Positions 1 to 8,907 of a stretch of 64,000 nt of DNA are shown piece by piece. The stretch covers positions 2,976,001 to 3,040,000 of the forward strand of contig OZ243096.1 in NCBI GenBank assembly GCA_965212165.1, written 5' to 3'. Positions within the stretch are counted from its first letter, which is position 1. The number at the start of each line of letters is the position of its first letter. The notes below the pieces were generated by a model. It was not told the origin of the DNA and did no database searches. It saw nothing but the letters and a program-made list of their open reading frames with translations. The position numbers and the translations under genes were made by a program. The stretch is from RHLJ01 sp965212165 (lineage in GTDB: Bacteria; Bacteroidota; Rhodothermia; Balneolales; Balneolaceae).

Positions 1-1017
1 TGATGAAATATCTCTATTAATCCATTTAGTGAATTCTTTAGCTTCACTACTAAAAGCCGAAGAAAACTCTGCAAATTTATTATTCCACTCTAGCTCAGCT
101 TTAGCTCCTTTTTGAACTTCACCTCTATAAACCTCTAAAACTTCATCTGCAATGTAAAAGCTTTTATCTGGATCCATTCCATAAAATTCTTTAGTAAGTT
201 TAATCTCATCATCACCAAGTGGTGAACCATGAGATGACGCCTTCCCTTCTTTATTTGGAGATCCAAAACCAATTTTGGTCTTACAAATCACTAGCGAAGG
301 TCTTTCTTTATCTGCTTGAGATTCTTCAATCGCATTAGCAATTTCGCTGTGATTATGACCATCAATTTCTATTACTTGCCATCCATAAGCTTCAAACCTT
401 TTTACTGCGTCTTCTGTGAATGCTAACTCTGTTGACCCTTCTATTGAAATCATGTTGGAGTCATATAGGTAAATAAGCTTACCTAATTTCATATGACCAG
501 CCATTGAAGCAGCTTCGTGAGAAACACCTTCCATCAAATCTCCGTCACTAACAATTGCGTATGTGTAATGATCTACAATCTCGTGTCCAGCTTTATTAAA
601 TGTTCCTGCCAGATGATTTTCGGCCATTGCCATACCAACTCCAGTAGCGAAACCTTGACCTAAAGGACCTGTCGTAGTTTCTACACCCGGCGTCATACCA
701 TATTCTGGATGTCCTGGTGTTTTACTTCCTGTTTGTCGGAAATTCTTTAAATCTTCCATAGTGACATCATAACCTGTCAAATGGAGTAAACTATAAATCA
801 ACATAGAACCATGACCCGCTGATAGAATAAATCGATCTCTATCAACCCAATTTGGATTCTTGGGATTATGCTTTAGATACTTTGTCCACAGTACATAAGC
901 CACATCTGCCATTCCCATTGGCATTCCTGGGTGACCTGAGTTTGCTTTTTGAACCCCATCCATTGATAATGTTCTAATTGTATTTGCACAAAGTTGATCT
1001 AGTTGTTGATTTGACAT
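1..1017 (-). CDS. tkt: Transketolase, N-terminal part (cut by window edge)
   Basis: Transketolase moves two-carbon units between sugar phosphates in the non-oxidative pentose phosphate pathway, using thiamine diphosphate. Reading the minus strand from the ATG at 1017-1015 gives 339 codons that stay open to base 1. The start reads MSNQQLDQLCANTIRTLSMD, followed by the family's SGHPGMPMGMAD segment, HNPKNP, DRFILSAGHGSMLIYSLLHLTG, and the thiamine diphosphate/metal-binding VSDGDLMEGVSHEAA with DSNMISIEG downstream. The C-terminal transketolase domains lie beyond the window. It is transcribed away from the TPR gene, which is also on the minus strand and ends at a strong hairpin just upstream. 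Identification is firm; only the 3' part is missing. Confidence 0.96.
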   Translation of the reverse strand, partial: MSNQQLDQLCANTIRTLSMDGVQKANSGHPGMPMGMADVAYVLWTKYLKHNPKNPNWVDRDRFILSAGHGSMLIYSLLHLTGYDVTMEDLKNFRQTGSKTPGHPEYGMTPGVETTTGPLGQGFATGVGMAMAENHLAGTFNKAGHEIVDHYTYAIVSDGDLMEGVSHEAASMAGHMKLGKLIYLYDSNMISIEGSTELAFTEDAVKRFEAYGWQVIEIDGHNHSEIANAIEESQADKERPSLVICKTKIGFGSPNKEGKASSHGSPLGDDEIKLTKEFYGMDPDKSFYIADEVLEVYRGEVQKGAKAELEWNNKFAEFSSAFSSEAKEFTKWINRDISS

Positions 1018-1112
1018 TATGGATACTGATTGGAGTTAGTTTTTATTAAAAGAAGATAGAAAATTATTTTGAGCGAAATATCCTAATTTTTGAGAGAATT
1101 TTGCGCAAAAAA

Positions 1113-1138
1113 AAAGCCTTCACATTAATGAAGGCTTT
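1113..1138 (-). terminator. Rho-independent terminator of the TPR gene
   Basis: The arms AAAGCCTTCA (1113-1122) and TGAAGGCTTT (1129-1138) are perfectly complementary around a 6-base loop. On the minus strand the stem is followed by a run of T (the A run at about 1107-1112 on the plus strand). It sits just downstream of the TPR gene stop at 1157 and separates it from transketolase. Confidence 0.85.
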
Positions 1139-1156
1139 ATAATAATAGAAATTTAT

Positions 1157-2167
1157 TTATCTAGCACTTTCGCATTTAAGCTCAAATTCCATTTTATGTT
1201 CTGAAGGTGCTCTAAAAGAACCGAATGAAGCGTTTTTTAGTGCTTCACAAGCATTTCCTTTGTCATTTTTTGCTTGATGAGCGATCCCTAATTCATAATA
1301 GATTTTTGCTTTATCGGTACTACCACCTGTTTCAAAGCTTAAAGACTGATTTGCATATCGAATTGCATTATCTCTACTTCCAAGTTTATTAGATGCTTCA
1401 GCTAGTCTATAATAAGAATCAGATGATTCTGGGTTATACTCTAATGATCTCTTTAGGATTTCAATAGCAGCTGTATTTTGACCTTGTTCAATTGATTTTG
1501 CTCCTCTAAATAAGAGTTCAGCATGTGCAGATTCAGTGGCTTGTCTTACAACTGTACCATCGTCCACATTCGTGCCAACAGTAATTGCCTGATCAAACCA
1601 ATTCATAATCCCATTAAGGTCATCTGCATTAGTTTTCTTGTACACTAAACCCTTTTGATAATATGCTTTTGCATAATTTGAATTAGTTTGGATTGCACTG
1701 TTCAAAGCTGCATCTGCACCAGCAAAATCTTCTCTTTTGAAAAGCATTGTAGCTTTCTGGTAATATAGCTGAGCAAGAACGCCTCTTGACCTAGATTGAA
1801 CGTCAGCGGCATTTGATTCTCTACCAACCTCTTCTGCTTCAGCAAATTCTTCAATAGCTTCGTCTAATTTTGGAATAGTTGGTCCACTACGAAATGCATT
1901 GTATGCATCTACAGCTCTTGCAAAATATAAGCTTGGAATTGCTTTTTCAGATCGACCTTTAATGTCCTGTCCTTCAATACCTAGTGCAGTGGCAATAGTG
2001 ATTGCTTCTTCATACAGAGATATTGCAGAATCGTAATCTTTAGCCTGTGCTATTTCCTGTGCTTTGTTATAAGCATTAATAGCATCAGATATAGTTGTCT
2101 GTGCATTAACACTAATTGAAACCAACGCTATAACAAATAGTAAAAATATTCTCTTTAAATCCTTCAT
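1157..2167 (-). CDS. Secreted tetratricopeptide-repeat protein
   Basis: A 336-residue protein of unknown specific role. Residues 1-23 are a signal peptide ending in VNAQ, so it is exported to the periplasm or outer membrane. The rest is built of TPR-like helical hairpins: around residues 30-55 (DAINAYNKAQEIAQAKDYDSAISLYEEA-type), 125-180 (YYQKATMLFKREDFAGADAALNSAI then YAKAYYQKGLVYKK), 215-270 and 285-310. TPR arrays act as protein-binding scaffolds; in this phylum such proteins often associate with gliding, secretion or envelope complexes, but nothing here names a partner. It appears monocistronic, with a terminator right after it and a 134-bp gap to the parAB operon upstream. Confidence 0.85.
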   Translation of the reverse strand: MKDLKRIFLLFVIALVSISVNAQTTISDAINAYNKAQEIAQAKDYDSAISLYEEAITIATALGIEGQDIKGRSEKAIPSLYFARAVDAYNAFRSGPTIPKLDEAIEEFAEAEEVGRESNAADVQSRSRGVLAQLYYQKATMLFKREDFAGADAALNSAIQTNSNYAKAYYQKGLVYKKTNADDLNGIMNWFDQAITVGTNVDDGTVVRQATESAHAELLFRGAKSIEQGQNTAAIEILKRSLEYNPESSDSYYRLAEASNKLGSRDNAIRYANQSLSFETGGSTDKAKIYYELGIAHQAKNDKGNACEALKNASFGSFRAPSEHKMEFELKCESAR

Positions 2168-2301
2168 TGTCTTTATTTTTTTAATTCATTTCGAACAAGT
2201 AAGCAATTTAATAAAAAATGCTCTTTTAATTAAATAGATAAACAGAATAAAATTTAAAATTATTGTTAACTAGTCTGTTTATGCTATGCTAAATCTTTTT
2301 A

Positions 2302-3012
2302 TCAGAAATCGAAGTTGGGTTTTGGCTCCTTTTTCTTATAAAAATCACATATATAATCTACACCTTCTTCATAACTATCGGTTAAGATATATAGTTCAGT
2401 ATCCTTTTCTGATATTGTTCCCCACTCTTTCATTGTAGTATTTATCCAATCTAATAATCCACTCCAATAATCAGATCCGAATAATACAATTGGAATTTTT
2501 TCAATCTTTTTCGTTTGAATTAAAGTAAGGCTTTCAAATAATTCATCTAGAGTACCAAAACCACCAGGAAAAACAACTAGTGCTTGCGAGTATTTCACAA
2601 ACATTACTTTGCGAACAAAGAAATAGTTAAAATTTATTTTATATCTCGGATCAACATATTCATTTATACCTTGTTCATGAGGAAGTTCAATACCAACCCC
2701 AACTGATTTACCATTACTTTCTTTGGCTCCTTTATTAGCTGCCTCCATTATTCCAGGTCCGCCACCAGATATAACACCAAAACCTTTTTTTGTTAATTCT
2801 GCAGCAAATTGAGATGCAAGCTTATAATATTTTTGATCTGATTTTGTTCTAGCTGAACCAAAAATCGTAACACAAGGTCCTATTTTAAAGAGTTTATCAT
2901 AGCCTTCAACAAACTCTCCCATAATCTTAAATACACTCCAAAGGTCGTTTGAAGATCCCTCTCTATAATTACTAGGAATTTCAAGTTCACCATTTTTTAA
3001 TTCTTTGTCCAT
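2302..3012 (-). CDS. LOG-family (TIGR00730) nucleotide phosphoribohydrolase
   Basis: LOG-family Rossmann proteins cleave the N-glycosidic bond of nucleoside 5'-monophosphates; plant members activate cytokinins and bacterial ones are often called putative lysine decarboxylases by mistake. The protein is 236 aa and soluble. Diagnostic motifs are SGGGPGIMEAANKGA (about residues 82-96) and PGGFGTLDELFE (149-160), the second matching the catalytic PGGxGTxxE signature. It starts 7 bp after the DUF5683 gene, so it is the last gene of the parA-parB-DUF5683-LOG run. The link to chromosome partitioning is positional only. The N-terminal extension of about 40 residues suggests the longer subgroup of the family; its physiological substrate cannot be told from sequence. 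Confidence 0.88.
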   Translation of the reverse strand: MDKELKNGELEIPSNYREGSSNDLWSVFKIMGEFVEGYDKLFKIGPCVTIFGSARTKSDQKYYKLASQFAAELTKKGFGVISGGGPGIMEAANKGAKESNGKSVGVGIELPHEQGINEYVDPRYKINFNYFFVRKVMFVKYSQALVVFPGGFGTLDELFESLTLIQTKKIEKIPIVLFGSDYWSGLLDWINTTMKEWGTISEKDTELYILTDSYEEGVDYICDFYKKKEPKPNFDF

Positions 3013-3019
3013 GCCTTAA

Positions 3020-3631
3020 TTATTTGTTTTTGAATGAAATCGATAGTGAAACTGAAGGGATTGTCCCCAATGCATTTGCTGCAATAAAATTTGGCTTAAT
3101 TGTAGCATTCATTGACAAATCATCTGATACATCAAATGATCGAAGGTGAGCAAATACATAAGCATCTATTGCATTTAGTGCATGTGCTAATACTATAGTC
3201 ACATATATAAAATCACGTCTATTTCTTAGAAAATTTCTATTCGACTTTAAACTATTAACGTTAGCACCTACTAAATAGTTAGGTGTAGCACCAAACCTCA
3301 AATCTGAATTTCCAGAATTAAGATTATAATAGGCTGCTCTATAATCATGATATTGTTTGGTCAGATCAATACTATAGTAAACCAACCCACCTAAAAGACC
3401 ATAAACCAATGGCACTTTCCACGCCTGTTTATTAGTAAGCTGTCCCCATCCCGGAATAATTAGAGAACGTCTTAGTACAGCATTTGGATCTGGGAATTCC
3501 TGTTTTATAGCTTCTTCTTTAATTGAAATTGTAGTAGGATCAAAACTTGTTTGTAAGGAAAACTCTTGCGCTTTTAAAGGGCACAAAATTAGAAATCCAA
3601 TAAACAGAAAAAGTGACTTAAATTGAGTCAA
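3020..3631 (-). CDS. DUF5683-family membrane protein
   Basis: A Bacteroidota-type protein of unknown function belonging, by its RRSLIIPGWGQLTNKQAWKVP motif region (about 75-95 of the longer form) and the following hydrophobic segment, to DUF5683. This family is regularly encoded directly downstream of parB in Bacteroidota, as here. Two starts are possible: ATG at 3691, which overlaps parB by 74 bp, or TTG at 3631, which overlaps by only 14 bp and puts a clean signal peptide (TQFKSLFLFIGFLILCPLKAQ-type) at the very N-terminus. I prefer 3631. One further membrane segment follows the GWGQ motif (GLLGGLVYY). The next gene, the LOG protein, begins 7 bp downstream. Confidence 0.8.
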   Translation of the reverse strand: MTQFKSLFLFIGFLILCPLKAQEFSLQTSFDPTTISIKEEAIKQEFPDPNAVLRRSLIIPGWGQLTNKQAWKVPLVYGLLGGLVYYSIDLTKQYHDYRAAYYNLNSGNSDLRFGATPNYLVGANVNSLKSNRNFLRNRRDFIYVTIVLAHALNAIDAYVFAHLRSFDVSDDLSMNATIKPNFIAANALGTIPSVSLSISFKNK

Positions 3632-4550
3632 AAATAGATAGTATTCGTTCAAGGTCTTCTTCAGAATAATATTCGATCTTGATTTCTCCACCTTTCGCTT
3701 TTGGTTTAATTGCTACTTTTGTACTAAATGTACGTCTTAAACGTGAAGAAATTTCATCATAAAAAGGATTCTTTTGTTCTGGCTTTGTCGATTTCTTTTT
3801 AGATGTACTCGAATCAAGATTCCGAACAGCATCTTCAACATCTCTAACCGACCAACCAAGTTTTAATATCTTATTTAAAAGCATTTTCTGAACAGACTCA
3901 TCTTCAATAGTTATTAAAGCACGAGCATGACCAGTAGTAATTGCATTAGTAATAAGTGCGGTTTGCATAAAATCTGGTAGGCTTAACAAGCGAAGCATAT
4001 TTGTTACAGTAGACCGGTTTTTACCAACTCTTGTAGCAACTTCAGCTTGGGTGTAATCAAATTCTTCCAATAGTCGCTTATAAGCCATCGCAACTTCTAA
4101 AGGATTTAGATCTTCACGCTGAATATTTTCAATTAACGCAAAAGCCATACTCTGTTCGTCATCGGCTTCACGGATATAAGCAGGGATCTCATCAATTCCG
4201 GCAAGTTTTGAAGCCCTAAGTCTTCTCTCACCGCTAATTAACTCAAACCTCTTCTCACCTATATATCTAACTGTAATAGGCTGAATAAGACCGTGCTTTT
4301 TTAAAGAATCCGCTAGTTCTTCAAGTCGTTCTTCGTCAAACTCTTTTCTTGGTTGATTCGGATTCGCCCTAATATGTTCAACAGGTACATTCAGAACAAT
4401 ATTCACACGTACTTCTGGAGCGACTAAGTTCTTCTCAACTCCTTCTTTCTTAGTTGAAGGATTTTCTGCCTTTTTAGCTTTTTCTTCATCCGATTCGTAT
4501 TCCGGAAAAAATGCCCCTAATCCTCTACCTAGTACTTTTTTACTCGCCAT
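3618..4550 (-). CDS. parB: Chromosome-partitioning protein ParB
   Basis: ParB is the parS-binding CTPase clamp that, with ParA, segregates the replication origin. The 310-aa protein has a basic, disordered N-terminus with GRGLGAFFP, then the ParB/Srx domain from about residue 50 (NPNQPRKEF, LADSLKKHGLIQPITVR, GERRLRASKLAG, ENIQREDLNPLEVA), the helix-turn-helix DNA-binding region (TQAEVATRVGKNRSTVTNMLRLL) and a C-terminal dimerisation domain. GERR is the CTP-binding motif. It lies 8 bp after parA and shares its transcript. No match to the consensus palindromic parS site was found in the window by eye, so the sites presumably lie elsewhere. Confidence 0.96.
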   Translation of the reverse strand: MASKKVLGRGLGAFFPEYESDEEKAKKAENPSTKKEGVEKNLVAPEVRVNIVLNVPVEHIRANPNQPRKEFDEERLEELADSLKKHGLIQPITVRYIGEKRFELISGERRLRASKLAGIDEIPAYIREADDEQSMAFALIENIQREDLNPLEVAMAYKRLLEEFDYTQAEVATRVGKNRSTVTNMLRLLSLPDFMQTALITNAITTGHARALITIEDESVQKMLLNKILKLGWSVRDVEDAVRNLDSSTSKKKSTKPEQKNPFYDEISSRLRRTFSTKVAIKPKAKGGEIKIEYYSEEDLERILSIFDSI

Positions 4551-4558
4551 AATTATTA

Positions 4559-5356
4559 TTAATTAGAAAGTACTGGACTATTTTTAAACATTTTCCTGTT
4601 CTTCTTTATGATCTCTCTAGCAAGAGATAAATAGTTCTTTGCACCAACACTCGTTGAATCATATAGTAGTGCTGGTTTCCCAAAACTAGGTGCTTCGGCT
4701 AAGCGAACATTCCTTGAGATTACAGATTTAAAAACTCGATCATCAAAATATCGTTTAACTTCTTCAGCTACTTGGTTTGAAAGTCTTGTACGAGTGTCAT
4801 ACATCGTCAGTAATACACCTTCAATATCTAACTCAGGATTTAAATGTTGTCTTACAATCTTGATAGTATTTAGAAGTTGCCCAAGGCCTTCAAGTGCAAA
4901 GTATTCACATTGTACAGGGATTACTATAGAATCTGATGCTGTAAGTGCATTAATAGTAAGTAGCCCAAGTGAAGGTGGACAATCGATAATTACAAAGTCA
5001 TATCGTTCTCGTAGATCAGCAAGGGCTTTTTTAAGAATTCTTTCTCGCTCTTCCCTATCAATCATCTCAATTTCAGCACCCACAAGATTGATATGAGCAG
5101 GAACTAAATCAAGAAAATCTAGCTCTGTTTGTCGGATAGATTCGTTTATATCCGCACTACCGATCATTACCTCATAAATAGAGTTGGTCACTGTTTTCGA
5201 ATCTATACCAAGTCCACTAGTAGTATTACTTTGGGGATCAATATCGATTACGATAGTTGGGTGTTCGATGGCTGCAAGACTTGCAGCAAGATTAATTGCC
5301 GTGGTTGTTTTTCCTACTCCACCTTTCTGATTGGCAATTGCAATAACTTTACCCAT
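4559..5356 (-). CDS. parA: Chromosome-partitioning ATPase ParA (Soj)
   Basis: ParA is the Walker-type ATPase that forms a nucleoid-bound gradient and moves ParB-parS complexes. The 265-aa protein has the deviant Walker A KGGVGKTT at residues 11-18, the A' region IDIDPQSNTTSGLG, and Walker B FVIIDCPPSLGLLT. Length and motif spacing fit chromosomal Soj-type ParA rather than plasmid types with an N-terminal HTH. It is the first gene of a minus-strand operon with parB, DUF5683 and a LOG protein. The 140 bp between it and the anti-sigma gene should hold its promoter. Confidence 0.97.
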   Translation of the reverse strand: MGKVIAIANQKGGVGKTTTAINLAASLAAIEHPTIVIDIDPQSNTTSGLGIDSKTVTNSIYEVMIGSADINESIRQTELDFLDLVPAHINLVGAEIEMIDREERERILKKALADLRERYDFVIIDCPPSLGLLTINALTASDSIVIPVQCEYFALEGLGQLLNTIKIVRQHLNPELDIEGVLLTMYDTRTRLSNQVAEEVKRYFDDRVFKSVISRNVRLAEAPSFGKPALLYDSTSVGAKNYLSLAREIIKKNRKMFKNSPVLSN

Positions 5357-5472
5357 TAATTATTTCCTGCTTTATGGAATGAACGATTCTTAACTAAAAT
5401 CAATATAAAGCGAGCCTTTCTCGGTTACAAAAAAACTTATTAACACATTTTATAAAAGTTATCCACATAGAA

Positions 5473-5494
5473 AAGGCAACCTATTGGTTGCCTT
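5473..5494 (-). terminator. Hairpin after the sigma/anti-sigma operon
   Basis: AAGGCAACC (5473-5481) and GGTTGCCTT (5486-5494) form a perfect 9-bp stem with a 4-base loop, 5 bases past the anti-sigma stop codon. On the minus strand it is followed by TTTTCTATG, a short T run, so it works plausibly as a weak intrinsic terminator. Confidence 0.7.
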
Positions 5495-5498
5495 GAGT

Positions 5499-6062
5499 TT
5501 ATCGTGACGAACTTGTTAACACAATCTTCCGAGATGAGGGAGTATAACCTGTCTCTGAATTTATGAGCTTGAGTTTTGAAAAGCTTTGATCAACTTCCAT
5601 TTGAATTGGTTGTGGATTATCAGCTTGAATAGAGGTACCTGCAAAATGAAGCATGTTACTTCTATCGACCCATGGATCTATTGTTTCAGTTGTGGTTCCA
5701 GTAGTTTGTATAGTATCAGTTTGTGTATAAGCTTGTCCGTTTGAAAAATAAATTGTTGTTGAAATAATTAAGATTGCTACTGCCGCTGCGGCAACCGACC
5801 TAGACATAAATGAGGTCCATCGGTTCGAACGCTTTATTTGTTCTCGCCGTGCTTTTATTGCATCACTTGCAATCTTATTTACCAAATCGGGTGGTGCTTC
5901 TTTGAGAGGCAACTTCCCGAGTTTTTGGTAAGTTTTTCTTAAGCTTTCGACTTCAATCAATAGATTTTCATCGATCATCATTTCTCTTTCAAATTCGATC
6001 TCTTCAGAGGGATCCATTTCCCTCATCAGATATCGAATCGAAACATCTTCATTTTTTTGCAT
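5499..6062 (-). CDS. Membrane-anchored anti-sigma factor-like protein
   Basis: A 187-aa protein predicted to hold the adjacent ECF sigma factor at the membrane. Residues 1-45 (RYLMREMDPSEEIEFEREMMIDENLLIEVE) resemble the short helical N-terminal domain of anti-sigma factors, which starts with a length-sensing 'E-x-x-x-F-E' helix. A basic stretch (KARREQIKRSNRW, about 70-82) precedes one transmembrane segment (about 88-106), leaving a periplasmic tail of about 80 residues. No HxxxCxxC zinc motif is present. Its start overlaps the end of the sigma gene by 14 bp, a typical sigma/anti-sigma arrangement. Assignment rests on context and topology more than on detectable family motifs. Confidence 0.7.
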   Translation of the reverse strand: MQKNEDVSIRYLMREMDPSEEIEFEREMMIDENLLIEVESLRKTYQKLGKLPLKEAPPDLVNKIASDAIKARREQIKRSNRWTSFMSRSVAAAAVAILIISTTIYFSNGQAYTQTDTIQTTGTTTETIDPWVDRSNMLHFAGTSIQADNPQPIQMEVDQSFSKLKLINSETGYTPSSRKIVLTSSSR

Positions 6063-6702
6063 GCTTTAACTCTAGTTGTCTTTCTTCTTCAAAATACTTT
6101 CGAAGGTTAATTAACGCATATCTCATACGACCTAGTGCCGTATTTATTGATACGTTAGTCAATTCTGCGATTTCTTTAAAGGGCATTTCATAATAATGCC
6201 TTAAAAGTACAACGGATCTTTGCTCTTCCGGTAATTTCGAAATATGACTCATTAAGCTAGACTTCATTTCTTTGTCTACCATTTGATCATCAGCATCTAC
6301 GATACTTTCATCTTCGAGTCGATCGAAATAATCCGATTTGGAGTCTTCATCGCTGTACCACGAACTAACGTCGGTATATCGTTTTTGTTTTCTAATATGA
6401 TCAATTGTTGCATTATGAGCAATACGCATCACCCAAGCAATCCATTTACCTTGTTCATTGTAGGTGTCATCCATTTTGGTAACAACCTTAGTAAAGGTCT
6501 CCTGAAATATGTCATTAGCAGTTTCAGGGTTTTGAATCATACTATAGATGTATGAATAAATTTTTGACTGATGACGATTCATGAGCTCATTAAAAGCAGC
6601 TTCATCAGCTTTACGTCTGAATAATTTTACAAGTTCTCTGTCTTTCAGAGAAGAATAATTTTGCTTACCAGTATGTCTTTTTAATAGTTCCATTATGTTC
6701 AC
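6049..6702 (-). CDS. ECF-type RNA polymerase sigma-70 factor
   Basis: An extracytoplasmic-function sigma factor of 217 aa that redirects RNA polymerase, probably in an envelope stress response. Region 2 is visible in residues 27-95 (LFRRKADEAAFNELMNRH, IFQETFTKVV, WIAWVMRIAHNATIDHIRK). Region 4 is LPEEQRSVVLLRHYYEMPFKEIAELTNVSINTALGRMRYAL, read as separate helices, at about 165-205. A linker rich in D/S/E (SSWYSDEDSKSDYFDRLEDE) joins them. ATG at 6702 or the second Met codon at 6693 could start it. The gene for a membrane anti-sigma protein overlaps its 3' end, so the two are co-transcribed and probably form a regulatory pair. Confidence 0.93.
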   Translation of the reverse strand: MNIMELLKRHTGKQNYSSLKDRELVKLFRRKADEAAFNELMNRHQSKIYSYIYSMIQNPETANDIFQETFTKVVTKMDDTYNEQGKWIAWVMRIAHNATIDHIRKQKRYTDVSSWYSDEDSKSDYFDRLEDESIVDADDQMVDKEMKSSLMSHISKLPEEQRSVVLLRHYYEMPFKEIAELTNVSINTALGRMRYALINLRKYFEEERQLELKHAKK

Positions 6703-6880
6703 CCTCTATTTGGGTTAGGCTCTTTGTTTAAGATAACCGAATCGGTTTATGAATAAATCCGACTAAACAATCTTTAACAAAGAACAATTACACCATTAAT
6801 CCTTTTGCTTTAGTAGTTAGTACGAAGAGCAAAGCTTTTTGGCTTGGTTCTATGTTACAATGTCACGCTCTACCTCAATA

Positions 6881-6896
6881 TCACATGATGATGTGA
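6881..6896. other. Palindrome between uvrC and the sigma gene
   Basis: TCACATGATGATGTGA is an uninterrupted palindrome-type dyad (6-bp arms around GATG), itself nested in CCTCA...TGAGG. It lies after uvrC and about 180 bp upstream of the sigma factor start. It lacks a T run, so an operator or RNA-processing site is as likely as a terminator. Confidence 0.3.
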
Positions 6897-6928
6897 GGCC
6901 TAACATTGATACTACACACCACGACGAG

Positions 6929-8773
6929 TTAACCCCTAAAATAGTTGTAGATTTTTTCGCCTACCTTATTTCCGGTTAATTCGATTAATCTCTCTTTACT
7001 AGCTTTCTTGATTTCTTTTACTGAACCTAATTCAGTAAGTAGTTTTTTTGAAGTCTTTTCCCCTACTCCCTCTATTTCAGTTAACTCAGTCACAAAAGTT
7101 CTCTTTGCTCTTTTCTGTCTATGAAATGTAATTGCAAAGCGATGCGCCTCGTCTCTTGCTTGTTGAAGCAATTTAAGTGCTGTAGATTTTTTGGGGATCA
7201 TATATGGCTCTGATCGATTTGGAACAAATACTTCTTCTAATCGCTTCGCCAATCCAATTATTTCACATTCTCCATAAAACCCAATTTCCTTTAGTGCTTC
7301 CACAGCTGAACTCAACTGTCCTTTACCACCATCTACAACAATTAAATCAGGAATCTGTAGTCCATTTTTCATAACCTCAGAATATCTTCGGGTTAAGATT
7401 TCTTTCATAGAAGCAAAGTCATCTGGCCCAACCACGGTTTTAATATTATACCTTTTATACTCACTCTTTCGAGGTTTAGCATTAACAAAGCTTACCATTG
7501 ACGCAACTGGATCTGTACCCTGTAAGTTTGAGTTATCAAAACATTCAATCCTTCTTGGAAGTCGTTTCAACTTTAAATGCTCTTTTAATTCTTTTATCGC
7601 ATGAGGAATACGATCTCTTTCAGCTTTCTCTTTTTCGAGTCTGCGTTCATTTAGATGCAATCTCGCATTCGCGTTTGTCATCTTAATGAGCTGAGCTTTT
7701 TCTCCTATTTGAGGAACATGAACAGGTACTTTCTTCTTTTTTTCCTGGTACAAATAATCGACTAAAGGTTCATCATCTGTAATAATATGACTCAAATAAA
7801 CCTCATCTGGAATAGCAGCGGTGTATTGACCTGTATAATAATCTTCTACAAATGATTGGAGAAGATCACCTATTTCTAGTCCTTCTATGTTTTTCAAAAA
7901 CCGATGAAATTTCCCAATTAATTTACCTTCTCTAACTTTAAATAAAACACCACATGCTTCTCCAATATCTTCAGCTACACTCATTCCAAATACATCGCGA
8001 TCTACTTTCTTCTCATCAACCATCTTCATTTTCTGAGAGTATCGCTCTACGGCAGTCAAGCTATCTCGTAATTTTGCCGCTTCTTCGAAAGCCAATGCAT
8101 CTGAAGCAATTTGCATTTCTTCTTTGATTTCTCGAATTAGAGCTTCAGAATGACCATTTAATAACCGTTCTACTTTTTTTACAATTTCGTTGTAAGGCTC
8201 ATTGTCCCAATCACCCGAACAATTTTGCAAGTAATCGTCAAAACAAGAATGCCATTTTGGAACGCCTCGTGTTTTGTCAATATTCTTAATACTTACAGCA
8301 CACGTACATAAATCGAAGGCTTTCCGAATGGTTTCTAATAAGCGCTTCATATTTGTTACGCTATCATATGGGCCATAATACTTACTTCCATCTTTGATTA
8401 GTGTTCGAGTTGGATACACTCTTGGCTTACTATCTGGGGTGATGCAGATATAAGGATATGATTTATCATCCCGGTACATGATATTGTATCGAGGCTGGTA
8501 CTGTTTGATGAAATTATTCTCAAGTATCAGTGCCTCAGCTTCTGAATCCGTAACAACTACCTCAAGGTCATCAATTTTAGATACCATCGTTTTGATGCGC
8601 CCATCTGCAGGGCGGGAATCCTGAAAGTATGAACGAACCCTATTTCGAAGCTTCTTAGCTTTTCCGACATACAATACACTACCACCTTTATCCCTATATA
8701 TATAGACACCCGGTGACAATGGCAGGTTTGCAACTTTTTCAGAAAGATCAATTCTTTGATTCTCTTCGCTCAT
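6929..8773 (-). CDS. uvrC: UvrABC system protein C
   Basis: UvrC makes both incisions around a bulky DNA lesion after UvrB has verified it. The full-length protein (614 aa) has the GIY-YIG nuclease domain at the N-terminus (SPGVYIYRDKGGSVLYVGKA, 19-38, with RNRVRSYF), the UvrB-interacting UVR motif (EMQIASDALAFEEAAKLRD, about 220), the RNase H-like 3'/5' incision domain (CFDNSNLQGTDPVASMVSF; VDGGKGQLS), and a C-terminal tandem helix-hairpin-helix (TEIEGVGEKTSKKLLTELGS). All expected catalytic regions are present. It stands alone on the minus strand, divergent from the symporter genes. Confidence 0.97.
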   Translation of the reverse strand: MSEENQRIDLSEKVANLPLSPGVYIYRDKGGSVLYVGKAKKLRNRVRSYFQDSRPADGRIKTMVSKIDDLEVVVTDSEAEALILENNFIKQYQPRYNIMYRDDKSYPYICITPDSKPRVYPTRTLIKDGSKYYGPYDSVTNMKRLLETIRKAFDLCTCAVSIKNIDKTRGVPKWHSCFDDYLQNCSGDWDNEPYNEIVKKVERLLNGHSEALIREIKEEMQIASDALAFEEAAKLRDSLTAVERYSQKMKMVDEKKVDRDVFGMSVAEDIGEACGVLFKVREGKLIGKFHRFLKNIEGLEIGDLLQSFVEDYYTGQYTAAIPDEVYLSHIITDDEPLVDYLYQEKKKKVPVHVPQIGEKAQLIKMTNANARLHLNERRLEKEKAERDRIPHAIKELKEHLKLKRLPRRIECFDNSNLQGTDPVASMVSFVNAKPRKSEYKRYNIKTVVGPDDFASMKEILTRRYSEVMKNGLQIPDLIVVDGGKGQLSSAVEALKEIGFYGECEIIGLAKRLEEVFVPNRSEPYMIPKKSTALKLLQQARDEAHRFAITFHRQKRAKRTFVTELTEIEGVGEKTSKKLLTELGSVKEIKKASKERLIELTGNKVGEKIYNYFRG

Positions 8774-8907
8774 GTTTTAAAGATAAAAGAAATTCTTTTG
8801 TCTTCCTGAATAGATTCAAGAACTAGTAATTAATAAATTCGAAATAGAGTACATGAAAATTTGATCTATCAACTTCATCTATATACTTTCATGAAATTAA
8901 ATTTCTT

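Noticed and set aside
4794..5359. Plus-strand open frames over parA
   Set aside because: They are shadows of the parA gene; they lack ribosome-binding sites and have no recognisable product.
5822..5840. GGTTCGAAC, looks like a tRNA T-loop
   Set aside because: It lies in the coding region of the anti-sigma gene, with no cloverleaf or acceptor stem around it. A similar match near 59163 is inside the TlpA-like gene.
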